In this document: piece after piece, positions 27,083 through 36,122 of the stretch
How positions within the stretch are numbered: the first letter of the stretch is position 1
Layout of the letters: the number at the start of each line of letters is the position of its first letter
NCBI GenBank assembly: GCA_035411425.1
Contig: DAONSX010000003.1
Location: 32,464-96,463, forward strand
Direction: 5' to 3'
DNA from: TTA-H9 sp002071415
GTDB lineage: Bacteria; Bacteroidota; Bacteroidia; Bacteroidales; TTA-H9
DNA: 64,000 bases
Notes under the pieces: generated by a model
Told to the model about the DNA's origin: nothing
The model's input: only the letters and a program-made list of their open reading frames with translations
Database searches by the model: none
Program-made: the position numbers and the translations under genes

Positions 27083-28330
27083 CTAAAAGCTTCTCACGGT
27101 ATTATCGTGGCCATATTCACCTCTCTCGAGCTTATCCTTAAGTTTCGAAAATGCCTCTATGGTATAGGATACATCTTCGAGCGTATGGTCAGCGGTGGGA
27201 ATAAGGCGGACGAGAATCTGCCCTCGGGGAATCACCGGATAAGTTACGATGCTACAGAAAATATCGAACGATTCGCGCATATCGTAAATAAGTCCGGTAG
27301 CCTCGGATACGCTTCCCGACAAAATAACCGGAGTAACCGGTGATTGAGTATTCCCGATATTGAAACCTGCATTCAATAAACCTTTTTGAAGTTCATTTGC
27401 AATAAGCCAGAGTTTTTCTCTTAATTCGGGATGAGTACGGATAATTTCGAGTCGTTTCAATGCTCCTATTACCATGGCCAGAGGCAATGATTTTGCATAG
27501 GTTTGCGAACGCATATTAAAACGGAGATAATCGGTAACCAATTTCGAGCCTGCCACAAATCCCCCAATTCCAGCCATGGCCTTGGCAAAGGTGCCAAAAT
27601 AGATATCTATGCCCTCCTGAACTCCCAGATACTGCCCCGTACCAGCCCCTGTTTCTCCCATCGTTCCAAAACCATGTGCGTCATCCACCAAAAGTCTGAA
27701 AGGGTATTTCTTTTTTAACTCTATAATTTCGCAGAGTTTTCCCAAATCGCCCGACATCCCGTACACTCCTTCGGTAATCACCAAAATTCCTCCTCTGTTT
27801 TCTTCGGCAAGATGAGCCGCCCGCTGAAGTTGTTTTTCGAGATTTTCCATGTGATTATGTGGAAAAACAAAACGTTTGCCAAGATGTAGTCTTACACCAT
27901 CTATAATACAGGCATGAGCATCGCTATCGTAAACGATTACATCCTTACGGTCAACCAATGAATCAATCACCGAAATCATTCCCTGATAACCATAATTGAG
28001 CACAAAAGCGTCTTCTTTTCGAACAAATTCGGCTAATTCCCTTTCCAGTTGTTCGTGATAAATCGTTTGTCCCGACATCATCCGGGCTCCCATAGGATAA
28101 GCCAGACCCCATCTGGCAGCAGCCTCGGCATCCACCTTCCTAACCTCAGGATGATTGGCCAAGGCAAGATAATTATTCAAACTCCAGATGATTCTTTCCC
28201 TGCCACCAAAAATCATCCGATGACCAATCTCCCCTTCGAGTTTCGGAAACATGTAATATCCAAAAGCATCCTCTCCATATTGTCCGAGTGGCCCCTTGTT
28301 TGTTGCTATTTTCTCGAATATATCTCTCAT
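27083..28330 (-). CDS. AOS-family PLP enzyme: serine palmitoyltransferase or cysteate acyltransferase type
   Basis: PLP-dependent alpha-oxoamine synthase of 415 residues that condenses an amino acid with an acyl thioester. Visible marks are SLNNYLALANHPEVRK, ARMMSGQTIYHEQLERELAE, VDDAHGFGTMGETGAG and the Schiff-base lysine in FGTFAKAMAGIGG. This subgroup, starting with IFEKIxxNKGPLGQ, occurs across Bacteroidetes; a Flavobacterium johnsoniae member is a cysteate-fatty acyltransferase for capnine sulfonolipids, and related enzymes make sphingoid bases. 2-Amino-3-ketobutyrate CoA ligase is a common mis-annotation. I cannot tell serine from cysteate as substrate by sequence. It stands alone with its own promoter. 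Confidence 0.88.
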   Translation of the reverse strand: MRDIFEKIATNKGPLGQYGEDAFGYYMFPKLEGEIGHRMIFGGRERIIWSLNNYLALANHPEVRKVDAEAAARWGLAYPMGARMMSGQTIYHEQLERELAEFVRKEDAFVLNYGYQGMISVIDSLVDRKDVIVYDSDAHACIIDGVRLHLGKRFVFPHNHMENLEKQLQRAAHLAEENRGGILVITEGVYGMSGDLGKLCEIIELKKKYPFRLLVDDAHGFGTMGETGAGTGQYLGVQEGIDIYFGTFAKAMAGIGGFVAGSKLVTDYLRFNMRSQTYAKSLPLAMVIGALKRLEIIRTHPELREKLWLIANELQKGLLNAGFNIGNTQSPVTPVILSGSVSEATGLIYDMRESFDIFCSIVTYPVIPRGQILVRLIPTADHTLEDVSYTIEAFSKLKDKLERGEYGHDNTVRSF

Positions 28331-28354
28331 ATAAGTTTATCTCTTAAAAATTGG

Positions 28355-28384
28355 CAAAACTATGGTTTAATTGCCATTTTTCAA
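28355..28384 (-). promoter_or_regulatory. Promoter of the acyltransferase gene
   Basis: Minus strand: -33 TTG (28382-28384), 19-nt spacer, -7 TAGTTTTG (28355-28362), about 25 nt before the ATG. A hairpin ATGGCC ... GGCCAT lies further upstream near 28468-28499. Confidence 0.65.
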
Positions 28385-28583
28385 AAATCCAAAATCCTTA
28401 TTCATTGAATTTGATTATCAATTAATCGATTAAACCCATATTGTGGATTAATAACTTCAAAAGAATATGGCCGAATGGGTGAAGCCCGTTACGAGGCCAT
28501 TGAAAATTTAGTTGAAAATTTCTTTATGAGCAAGATACTCTAAAATATCTAATAGAAACAACAATTCATAATACGATTTTTCA

Positions 28584-28591
28584 TACCTTTG
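28584..28591 (+). promoter_or_regulatory. Probable -7 box of the bamD operon
   Basis: TACCTTTG followed by CACC and the ATG at 28596. A TAxCTTTGCAcc stretch right at the start codon is common in Bacteroidetes and implies a leaderless or very short leader. No clear -33 box. Confidence 0.5.
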
Positions 28592-28595
28592 CACC

Positions 28596-29399
28596 ATGCA
28601 AAAGAACGCTTACCTGATTAGCTTTATCTTGCTGACTGTCATTATATTAACAGGTTGTTCGAAGTATCAAAAAATATATAAAAGTACGGATAACGACCTG
28701 AAATATGAAGCAGCCATTGCATTTTACGAGAAAAAGGATTATTACAGAGCTTTGCAGCTATTCGACCAAATCATACCAGCTTTCAGAGGTACCGAAAGAG
28801 AGGAAAAAATCTCGTATTACTATGCCTATGCTTATTATTATCAAAAAGATTATATTCTGGCCGGATATTATTTCAAACGTTTTGCCGATACCTACCCTAC
28901 GAGCCGGTATAATGAGGAATGCTTGTTCATGACGGCTTATTGTTCATATTTGAACTCTCCCCCCTATTATCTTGACCAGACAAGCACAGTGGATGCCATA
29001 CGCGATTTTCAGGTTTTCATCAACCGCTATCCCACTAGCAGTCGAGTTCCCAGGGCCAATGAATTAATAGACCAGCTCAGGTTGAAACTCGAAGAAAAAT
29101 ATTACAGAATTTCTCTATTATATTTACAAATGGAGGAATATAAAGCCGCCATAGTTTCGTTTCAAAACCTGATGAAAGATTATCCCGATACGAAATTCAG
29201 AGAAGAGGCCATGTACTATATTGTTGAAGCATGGTATAAATATGCCGAAAAAAGTATACCCGAAAAACGTATCGAACGACATCAGGCAGCCATTGATGCA
29301 TTTAACGATTTCAAGGCTCAGTATCCCGAAAGTAGATATTTACAAAATGCACAGAATTTGATCAAAAATTCGTTTAAAATAGCAAAAATCAAAATTTGA
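28596..29399 (+). CDS. bamD: Outer membrane assembly lipoprotein BamD
   Basis: Lipoprotein of the BAM complex that folds outer membrane barrels. The 267 residues have a lipobox (ILTGC) at about 21 and TPR helices in the typical spacing: KYEAAIAFYEKKDYYRALQLF, ISYYYAYAYYYQKDYILAGYYFKRF, TYPTSRYNEECLFMTAYCSY, and later units to IDAFNDFKAQYPESRY. It is followed 24 nt later by the RpoZ-like gene, a conserved order in Bacteroidetes that continues with coaBC, the PorD-like gene and recN. Confidence 0.93.
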   Translation: MQKNAYLISFILLTVIILTGCSKYQKIYKSTDNDLKYEAAIAFYEKKDYYRALQLFDQIIPAFRGTEREEKISYYYAYAYYYQKDYILAGYYFKRFADTYPTSRYNEECLFMTAYCSYLNSPPYYLDQTSTVDAIRDFQVFINRYPTSSRVPRANELIDQLRLKLEEKYYRISLLYLQMEEYKAAIVSFQNLMKDYPDTKFREEAMYYIVEAWYKYAEKSIPEKRIERHQAAIDAFNDFKAQYPESRYLQNAQNLIKNSFKIAKIKI

Positions 29400-29423
29400 A
29401 TTTATAATTCTTTAAATTTCTTT

Positions 29424-29756
29424 ATGTTACATAAATATAAGAGGCTACATGCCGATACCACCGCCGTTACTCGTCGTATTAATGATTTTGATGCACAAAC
29501 GGGTAATATCTACGAAACGGTCGCCATTCTGGCCAAACGTGCCAACCAGATCAGCAACGAATTGAAGGAAGCATTGGATGCCGAACTAAAAGCTTTTCAA
29601 ACTACAAGCGAAACCCTCGACGAAGTATATGAAAATAAAGACCAGATTGAGGTTTCGTGCAAGTATGAACAAATGCCAAAGCCTACTTTATTAGCCATTG
29701 CCGAATATCTCAACGGCAAACTTTATTGGCGTAATCCTGTCAAAGAAATCCAATAA
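29424..29756 (+). CDS. rpoZ: RNA polymerase omega subunit, Bacteroidetes type
   Basis: Small (110-residue) RNA polymerase accessory subunit of the Rpb6/omega family, in a form specific to Bacteroidetes. NIYETVAILAKRANQISNEL (about 29-48) matches the omega core helix (ExxxxxAxRAxQI). The C-terminal part (CKYEQMPKPTLLAIAEYLNG) is phylum-specific. The position between bamD and coaBC supports the call, since it is the standard place in this phylum. Confidence 0.85.
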   Translation: MLHKYKRLHADTTAVTRRINDFDAQTGNIYETVAILAKRANQISNELKEALDAELKAFQTTSETLDEVYENKDQIEVSCKYEQMPKPTLLAIAEYLNGKLYWRNPVKEIQ

Positions 29757-29765
29757 TAGAGCCTA

Positions 29766-30968
29766 ATGCTCGAAGGGAAAAATATTCTGATTGGCATCAC
29801 GGGTAGCATTGCCGCTTACAAAATCCCTTTTCTTATCCGGTTATTGATCAAGAAGGGTGCGTGTGTTCAGGCAATTCTTACCCCGACAGCCTGCAATTTC
29901 GTTACACCTTTAACGATATCTACTCTCTCGAGGCGTCGAGCCATAGTAGATATGTTCGAAAAAGAATCTGGCGAATGGAATAGCCATGTAGAATTGGGTA
30001 ATTGGGCCGATTTGATGTTGATTGCTCCCACGTCTGCCAACACGATTTCGAAAATGGCTTCAGGACAGGCCGACAACTTGCTACTTTGTACTTTTATGGC
30101 AGCTCGTTGCCCCGTATTCTTCGCACCGGCAATGGACGTCGACATGTATCAGCATCCATCTACACAAGCCAATATCAGAAAACTTCAGGAAATCGGATTG
30201 CATCTTATTGCTCCACAAACAGGAGAACTTGCCAGCGGCCTGACGGGAACCGGACGACTCGAAGAGCCCGAAGTAATAATTTCTGTCCTCGACGATTTCT
30301 TTAAAAAAAAAACCACACTAAAGGATAGAAAAGTCCTGATTACTGCAGGTCCCACTCGAGAACCCATAGATCCGGTGCGATATATCAGCAATCATTCTTC
30401 GGGTTTAATGGGTTTCGCTTTGGCTGAAAAAGCCGCGGAAATGGGTGCCAAAGTAACTTTGATTAGTGGTCCGGTAAAATTGGAAACAACCCATCCAGAG
30501 ATTCGACGCATAAATGTCGAAACTGCCCAGCAAATGGCAGAAACCACCCTACATTACTTTTCTGAATCCAACATCATTATAATGGCTGCTGCCATCTCCG
30601 ATTTTTCTCCAGTTGAACCCTCCCCTGAGAAAATCAAGAAACATGAGCAGGAAACACTGGTTTTGAATTTGAAACCTACAATGGATATTCTTGCCGAAAT
30701 GGGCCGCCGAAAAAAGAATGATCAGATCCTAGTGGGGTTTGCTCTCGAAACAAACAACGAAAAAGACAATGCCCTCTTCAAACTAAGAAATAAAAATGCC
30801 GATATCATCGTTTTGAACTCGACACGCGACAAAGGGGCAACCTTTGGGTTTGCCACCAATCGTGTAACTATCTTTCATAAAAATGGTGATAGGGCACAAT
30901 CAGAACTTCTACCCAAAACAGAAATTGCTCAAATGATTCTCGATTTTATCATTCAACATCATTTTTAA
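29766..30968 (+). CDS. coaBC: CoaBC, phosphopantothenoylcysteine synthetase/decarboxylase
   Basis: Bifunctional flavoenzyme that makes 4'-phosphopantetheine in coenzyme A synthesis. The 400 residues comprise the FMN-binding CoaC domain (1-180; GITGSIAAYKIPFLIRLL, catalytic His in WNSHVELGNWAD, PAMDVDMYQHP in place of the classical PAMNxxMW) and the CoaB ligase domain (190-400; VLITAGPTREPIDPVRYISN, AAAISDFSPVEPSPEKIKK). The Asn-to-Asp change in the CoaC substrate motif is worth noting but is not unusual in this phylum to my knowledge. Confidence 0.93.
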   Translation: MLEGKNILIGITGSIAAYKIPFLIRLLIKKGACVQAILTPTACNFVTPLTISTLSRRRAIVDMFEKESGEWNSHVELGNWADLMLIAPTSANTISKMASGQADNLLLCTFMAARCPVFFAPAMDVDMYQHPSTQANIRKLQEIGLHLIAPQTGELASGLTGTGRLEEPEVIISVLDDFFKKKTTLKDRKVLITAGPTREPIDPVRYISNHSSGLMGFALAEKAAEMGAKVTLISGPVKLETTHPEIRRINVETAQQMAETTLHYFSESNIIIMAAAISDFSPVEPSPEKIKKHEQETLVLNLKPTMDILAEMGRRKKNDQILVGFALETNNEKDNALFKLRNKNADIIVLNSTRDKGATFGFATNRVTIFHKNGDRAQSELLPKTEIAQMILDFIIQHHF

Positions 30969-30973
30969 AACTA

Positions 30974-31879
30974 TTGCGTCAAATGCGTCGTTTTGGAATT
31001 TTTATCGGCATTTTACTTTTATCCATTGCTTCAATTGGTCAGGAGCTCGATTGCCAGATTTCTGTCTCGACACGTCAGGTAGAAGGCACCGACCGTCAGG
31101 TCTATAACACCTTGCAAACGGCTTTGTTCGAATTCATGAACAACAAACGATGGACCAACTATCAATTTAAATTGGAGGAACGTATCGAATGCACCATGCT
31201 CATTCAAATCTCTGAAAGGCTGTCTGTAGATGAATTCAAAGGAACCATGAATGTGGTTCTCCGCAGGCCAGTATATAAAAGCAGTTACAATTCCATATTA
31301 CTCAATCATGTAGATAAAGATATTCAATTCAATTATGTCGAATTCGAACCTCTTGATTTTCAGGAAAGTGCCATTACTTCGAATCTAACGGCTATATTGG
31401 CTTATTACGCCTACATCCTTATTGGTCTCGATTTCGATTCGTTTTCGTTATATGGAGGAACCCCTTTTTATGAAAAAGCTCAGACCATTGTCAACATGGC
31501 CCAGAACCTTCCACAAAAAGGATGGAAATCGTTCGAAAGCATGCGCAATCGTTATTGGCTGGCAGAGAATTTCAACAATACAAGTTATAATAAAATTAGG
31601 CAGTTCATTTATCAATATCACCGTCAGGGACTCGACTTGATGGCCGAAAATGTGGATCAGGGCAGAACGAATATTATCGAGAGCCTCGAACTTATGCGTC
31701 AGGCTTACCGCGATAAACCCAATTCTTTCCTCTTGCAATTAATCCTAGATGCCAAGCGTGACGAATTTATCAATATATTGACCGGAGCTCCCGATCAGGA
31801 TAAGGTGAAAGCAGTCAATCTTCTCAAAGAAATCGACCCTGCCAATTCTACAAAATACCAAACTGTCCTCACAAAATAA
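30974..31879 (+). CDS. PorD-like (DUF4835) protein of the type IX secretion neighbourhood
   Basis: A 301-residue exported protein (signal peptide cut after IASIGQ). It matches the DUF4835 family throughout: ELDCQISVSTRQVEGTDRQV, FEFMNNKRWTNYQFKLEERI, LTAILAYYAYILIGLDFDSF and GWKSFESMRNRYWLAEN. Members are listed as type IX secretion component PorD in some annotations; the molecular role is not established. It starts 5 nt after coaBC and is followed by recN, the conserved Bacteroidetes order. It fits with the giant type IX substrate elsewhere in the window. Confidence 0.85.
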   Translation: MRQMRRFGIFIGILLLSIASIGQELDCQISVSTRQVEGTDRQVYNTLQTALFEFMNNKRWTNYQFKLEERIECTMLIQISERLSVDEFKGTMNVVLRRPVYKSSYNSILLNHVDKDIQFNYVEFEPLDFQESAITSNLTAILAYYAYILIGLDFDSFSLYGGTPFYEKAQTIVNMAQNLPQKGWKSFESMRNRYWLAENFNNTSYNKIRQFIYQYHRQGLDLMAENVDQGRTNIIESLELMRQAYRDKPNSFLLQLILDAKRDEFINILTGAPDQDKVKAVNLLKEIDPANSTKYQTVLTK

Positions 31880-31913
31880 TCTTGCCACAATTCGAATTTC
31901 AAAATGCTATTCG

Positions 31914-31921
31914 TAATTTTG
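31914..31921 (+). promoter_or_regulatory. Possible internal -7 box before recN
   Basis: TAATTTTG 20 nt before the recN ATG, in the 61-nt gap after the PorD-like gene. No good -33 TTG was seen. Confidence 0.35.
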
Positions 31922-31940
31922 AACAATTAGGAATAACACT

Positions 31941-33593
31941 ATGCTTTGCAGGCTGAGCGTCAAAAATTATGCTTTAATCGAAGAACTCGAGTTCGAACCC
32001 GGGCCGGGATTCAATATTATTACAGGCGAAACCGGTGCAGGAAAATCTATCTTACTCGGAGCTCTGGGGCTTATTCTTGGAAATAGGGCCGATATGCAGG
32101 CATTACGCGATAACTCACAAAAATGTATTGTGGAAGGCACTTTCAAAGTAAACCTCGAACCCGTAAATCGATTCCTTTACGAAAACAATCTGGATGTTTG
32201 CGATGAGCTCATCATGAGAAGGGAAATCCTGCCAGGAGGAAAATCACGGGCCTTCGTCAACGATACACCCGTTAATCTCAATGCATTGAAAATTATTGGA
32301 GATATGTTGGTCGACATTCATTCACAGCATGAAAACCTCCTGGTAAATGAAGCCCAATTCCAGCTTGCCGTTCTCGACGACTTTGCCCGTAATAAAGAAA
32401 TCCTATCGAGTTATTATGCCCAATATCTGGATTATCGCAATAAAACCACCAAACTGGAGTTACTCAGCGAACAAGAAGCAAAATCGATGGCCGAACAGGA
32501 TTTTATTCACTTCCAGCTCGATGAACTTCATGAAGCCCATATCGAACCAGGAGAACAAGCTAAGATCGAAAACGAACTCTCTTTACTCACACATGCAGAA
32601 GAAATTAAAACTCGACTGTCAGAAATGATTCAAATTCTGGATGACGAGGATTCGGGCGTAATTCCTGCACTTGCCAGCCAATTTTCGAACCTGAACAGCC
32701 TTATTCGTTTCGATGAAGCTCTCAAAGAGATAGAATCGAGATACACAAGCTGTTTCTATGAACTCAAGGACATATTGCAGGAATTGATTAAATATGCCGA
32801 CACTATACATTACACACCCGATAGGATAGCGGCTCTCAGTCAGCGCCTCGATATTCTTTTCCGCCTGCAGCAAAAGCATCGCGTAAAAGATGCCGACGAG
32901 CTGATCGAAGTAAAAGAACATTTCATCGAAAAACTGAATTCCTATGCTTCGTTGAATGAACAGATAGAATCGCTTCAACAAGAAATTATCTGGATAGAAG
33001 GAGAACTCGAAGAAAAAGCCAATCGATTATCAGACAGAAGGAAGGCTGCTATACAGCCCATTCAGCATCAATTGAAAGAATCACTCTCAGAGCTGGGAAT
33101 GCCCGATGCCAGCATTGAAGTAGTTTTAGAATCCACAACCGATTTTATCGAAACCGGGAAAAACAGAGTAAATTTTCTATTTAGTGCCAATGTGGGGCAA
33201 GAACCTCGAAGCATCTCTAAGGTTGCCTCGGGAGGAGAGATTTCGCGATTGATGCTGGCTATCAAATCATTGATTTCGAATAAAACCATGATTCCGGTTC
33301 TCATTTTCGATGAAATCGACGCCGGAGTTTCGGGTGGAATAGCAGCCAAAGCAGGCAGGCTGATGAAACAAATGGCCAGAAATATGCAAATCATTGCCAT
33401 TACACATATACCACAAATTGCGGCACTGGGAGACAACCATTTTCTGGTATCCAAAAAAATAAATAAAGGCACCACCCAGAGCATTATCGAACGACTTTCA
33501 ACCGAAGGAAGAATCAGAGAACTGGCCGGGATGCTTAGTAATCACGAAATTACTCAAGAGGCCATAGCGGCTGCTAAACAATTGTTGAAGTGA
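31941..33593 (+). CDS. recN: DNA repair protein RecN
   Basis: SMC-like ATPase that acts in double-strand break repair. The 550 residues have the Walker A FNIITGETGAGKSILLGALG at about 29-48, a coiled-coil middle broken by a hinge (about 160-370), the signature SKVASGGEISRLMLAIKSL and Walker B VLIFDEIDAGVSGG. Length and motifs are standard. It is likely also transcribed with bamD-porD. Its stop is 6 nt from the TTG that could start fabI, but fabI has its own ATG further on. Confidence 0.95.
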   Translation: MLCRLSVKNYALIEELEFEPGPGFNIITGETGAGKSILLGALGLILGNRADMQALRDNSQKCIVEGTFKVNLEPVNRFLYENNLDVCDELIMRREILPGGKSRAFVNDTPVNLNALKIIGDMLVDIHSQHENLLVNEAQFQLAVLDDFARNKEILSSYYAQYLDYRNKTTKLELLSEQEAKSMAEQDFIHFQLDELHEAHIEPGEQAKIENELSLLTHAEEIKTRLSEMIQILDDEDSGVIPALASQFSNLNSLIRFDEALKEIESRYTSCFYELKDILQELIKYADTIHYTPDRIAALSQRLDILFRLQQKHRVKDADELIEVKEHFIEKLNSYASLNEQIESLQQEIIWIEGELEEKANRLSDRRKAAIQPIQHQLKESLSELGMPDASIEVVLESTTDFIETGKNRVNFLFSANVGQEPRSISKVASGGEISRLMLAIKSLISNKTMIPVLIFDEIDAGVSGGIAAKAGRLMKQMARNMQIIAITHIPQIAALGDNHFLVSKKINKGTTQSIIERLSTEGRIRELAGMLSNHEITQEAIAAAKQLLK

Positions 33594-33632
33594 TTTTGTT
33601 TGAAAATTTTAAACGAAATACATCGATCAAGT

Positions 33633-34463
33633 ATGTCGTATAATTTACTAAAAGGAAAGAAAGGTATTATTTTCGGCGCACTCGACCATAAGAGTATTGC
33701 ATGGAAAGTTGCCGAAAAGGCCTACGAAGAAGGTGCACGCATCGTGCTCACCAACACTCCCGCTGCTATTCGTTTTGGAGAAATCGAACAATTGGCCGAA
33801 AAAACTCAGAGCATTGTCATTCCAGCCGATGCTACCAATGTCAATGACATTGAAAACGTCTATCTTCAAGGAATGGAATTTTTAGACGGGAAAATCGATT
33901 TTCTTCTGCATTCGATTGGAATGTCGATGAATGTGAGAAAAAATAGACCCTACGATGACGTGGATTACGACTATTTCTTGAAAACACTCGACATTTCTGC
34001 CTTATCGTTCCACAAAATCGTTCAAGTGGCCAAGAAATTGGATGCCATCGAAGAATGGGGCAGCATAGTAGCCTTATCATACATTGCCGCTCAACGGACG
34101 CTCTTTCGATACAATGATATGGCCGACGCAAAGGCTACCCTCGAATCGATTGCCCGAAGCTTTGGATATATTTACGGACGAGAAAAAAAAGTAAGGATCA
34201 ATACGGTTTCGCAATCACCTACACTTACAACCGCTGGAAGCGGTGTAAAAGGAATTGACGATTTGTACGACTTTACCGACAGAATGTCTCCATTGGGAAA
34301 TGCCTCCGCCGAAGAATGTGCCGCTTACATCATCACCCTTTTCTCTGACCTCACGCGAAAGGTAACCATGCAAAATCTATTTCATGACGGGGGTTTTTCG
34401 AGCATGGGAATGAGTGCCCGCGCCATGACCATGTATTGCCATAGCCTTAACCCTGAAGAATGA
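33633..34463 (+). CDS. fabI: Enoyl-[acyl-carrier-protein] reductase FabI
   Basis: Reduces enoyl-ACP in the last step of each fatty acid elongation round, with NADH. I chose the ATG at 33633 (MSYNLLKGKKGIIFGALDHK), which gives the family N-terminus; an upstream TTG would add 11 residues without support. 276 residues. FabI marks are IIFGALDHKSIAWKVAEKAY for the cofactor site, HSIGMSMN, and the catalytic Tyr/Lys pair spread over SYIAAQRTLFRYNDMADAKA. ends with a charged CHSLNPEE. It is convergent with the sigma-54 regulator. Confidence 0.94.
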   Translation: MSYNLLKGKKGIIFGALDHKSIAWKVAEKAYEEGARIVLTNTPAAIRFGEIEQLAEKTQSIVIPADATNVNDIENVYLQGMEFLDGKIDFLLHSIGMSMNVRKNRPYDDVDYDYFLKTLDISALSFHKIVQVAKKLDAIEEWGSIVALSYIAAQRTLFRYNDMADAKATLESIARSFGYIYGREKKVRINTVSQSPTLTTAGSGVKGIDDLYDFTDRMSPLGNASAEECAAYIITLFSDLTRKVTMQNLFHDGGFSSMGMSARAMTMYCHSLNPEE

Positions 34464-34535
34464 ACATGTGAACCCGACGAAGAAACCTGATACGAGAATT
34501 TTTTCTAAATTTTGATAAGCATCAGAATGAATTGC

Positions 34536-36122
34536 TTAGGAGGTTCCGGGATGCTGGATATCAAGTACCTTTTTTATGCCTAATTTTCGTATCTTGGAAT
34601 CCAGAGTTTTTGGATTTATACCTAAAAGCCGAGCTGCACCATCTTCACCACTCACCTTCCCGTTGGTCAAACGAAGAGCCTCTAAAATATGCTCTATCTC
34701 AACTTCTTTGAGGGTCTTCATTGTTTTTCTGAGTTTTTCGACTTGAAACAGAGAGGGCGATGTTTTGAAATCACTAAAATTCAATATATCACCTGTAGTC
34801 AAAATAACTGCCTTTTGAATGATATGCTTAAGTTCACGAACATTCCCCGGCCATTGATAGTTCATGAGTTTTTGCATGTCCATTTCACTTATCTTTAGGT
34901 AGGGCTTACCCAACACCCCCCCATAATATTCGATGAAATAATGGATAAGGGCCGGAATATCTTCTACACGCTCCCTCAAAGGAGGGATATAAATCGGAAA
35001 TGCATTCAAACGGAAATAAAGATCGCTGCGAAATCTTCCGGCTTTTATTTCTTCTTCGAGCTTACGATTACTGGCTGCCACAATCCTCACATCAACATGT
35101 ATAGTTTGTGTGCCGCCTATTCGTTCTATATCCTTCTCCTGAAGAACTCTGAGAAGTTTTGCCTGTAATTCGAAAGGCATGTCACCTATTTCATCTAAAA
35201 AAATGGTACCCCCATTGGCCAGTTCGAATTTTCCGATCCGACGCTCGGAGGCTCCCGTAAAACTCCCCTTCTCATGTCCAAAAAGCTCCGATTCGATAAG
35301 GTTGGGTGGCAAAGCCGCACAATTCACCATTACCAACGGACCCTTATTCCGTGAGGAACTGCAATGTATGGCTTTTGCAATAAGCTCTTTCCCCACACCG
35401 GTTTCCCCTTCCAATAATACCGTGGAATCCGTTGGAGCTACCTGCCTGACCTTATACAATACTTGCTTCATTTGCTGGCTCTCCGCCACTAAGTCCTCTT
35501 TGCCAAACTTAAATTGCCATTCCTTTAATGAGGCTTTCTTTTCGTTCTCTAACTGAGCTCTTAATTGCTGACATTGCTCGAACGAAAAATAATTCTCAAT
35601 AATCAATCTTATTTGAGGTAATAAACATTCCAACACCATTGTTTCTTCTTCGCTAAATGCATCGGCCGATTTGCTGCCTAATGATAATATCATCTTACGC
35701 GATTCTTCCGGGTTCAAAGCCATAAAAACTACCGATCGAATATTTAAGTTGCGGATTTCCCGATAAAGACTGTCCGAACCAATGAGTGCCAGAAATTTTT
35801 CACTGCTCAGGCGAAATAGAGACGGGCTCCCCTTGCTAAAATATTCCCTTTTGGGTGGTAAAATTTTGAAGCTGTCAGGTAAATGTATAAACCGAAAAGA
35901 ATCATCTTCCAATTTTATAAAAGTTGCTTCGATAATAACATCTAAGCTGGCATTGAGAATGGCAAAATTAAAAATATCGAATTTTACCAGCTTGTGTAAT
36001 TCCCTGCTCAAATGCAGGAAGATATCAGGATGGTTTATTACCTCGAGAAGATGTTTTACAAAGTCAACCTGAAGCTGGCTTATCTGCTTCAATTTTTCGA
36101 TTTCATTATCGTAAATCTTCAT
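34536..36122 (-). CDS. Sigma-54-dependent enhancer-binding regulator with N-terminal GAF-like domain
   Basis: Activator of sigma-54 RNA polymerase, 528 residues. In order: a GAF-like sensor domain (about 20-185), a short coiled coil (185-205, QLRAQLENEKKASLKEWQFK), an AAA+ domain (about 210-445) with Walker A GETGVGKE at 239-246, the sigma-54 contact loop as GSFTGA at 286-291 (Ser where Ala is usual), Walker B GTIFLDEIG at 305-313 and an arginine-finger region FRSDLYFRLNAFPI, then a Fis-type helix-turn-helix at about 470-515 (GEDGAARLLGINPKTLDSKI). It has no receiver domain, so the signal probably comes through the GAF domain or a partner. It faces the DUF4402/chaperone/usher genes across dyads and a -24/-12 promoter, so those genes are the likely targets. 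Confidence 0.94.
   Translation of the reverse strand: MKIYDNEIEKLKQISQLQVDFVKHLLEVINHPDIFLHLSRELHKLVKFDIFNFAILNASLDVIIEATFIKLEDDSFRFIHLPDSFKILPPKREYFSKGSPSLFRLSSEKFLALIGSDSLYREIRNLNIRSVVFMALNPEESRKMILSLGSKSADAFSEEETMVLECLLPQIRLIIENYFSFEQCQQLRAQLENEKKASLKEWQFKFGKEDLVAESQQMKQVLYKVRQVAPTDSTVLLEGETGVGKELIAKAIHCSSSRNKGPLVMVNCAALPPNLIESELFGHEKGSFTGASERRIGKFELANGGTIFLDEIGDMPFELQAKLLRVLQEKDIERIGGTQTIHVDVRIVAASNRKLEEEIKAGRFRSDLYFRLNAFPIYIPPLRERVEDIPALIHYFIEYYGGVLGKPYLKISEMDMQKLMNYQWPGNVRELKHIIQKAVILTTGDILNFSDFKTSPSLFQVEKLRKTMKTLKEVEIEHILEALRLTNGKVSGEDGAARLLGINPKTLDSKIRKLGIKKVLDIQHPGTS

Noticed and set aside
33600..33632. Upstream TTG start for fabI
   Set aside because: The family N-terminus begins at the ATG at 33633.
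35179..35556. 125-codon plus-strand ORF
   Set aside because: Mirror of the conserved AAA+ domain of the sigma-54 regulator.
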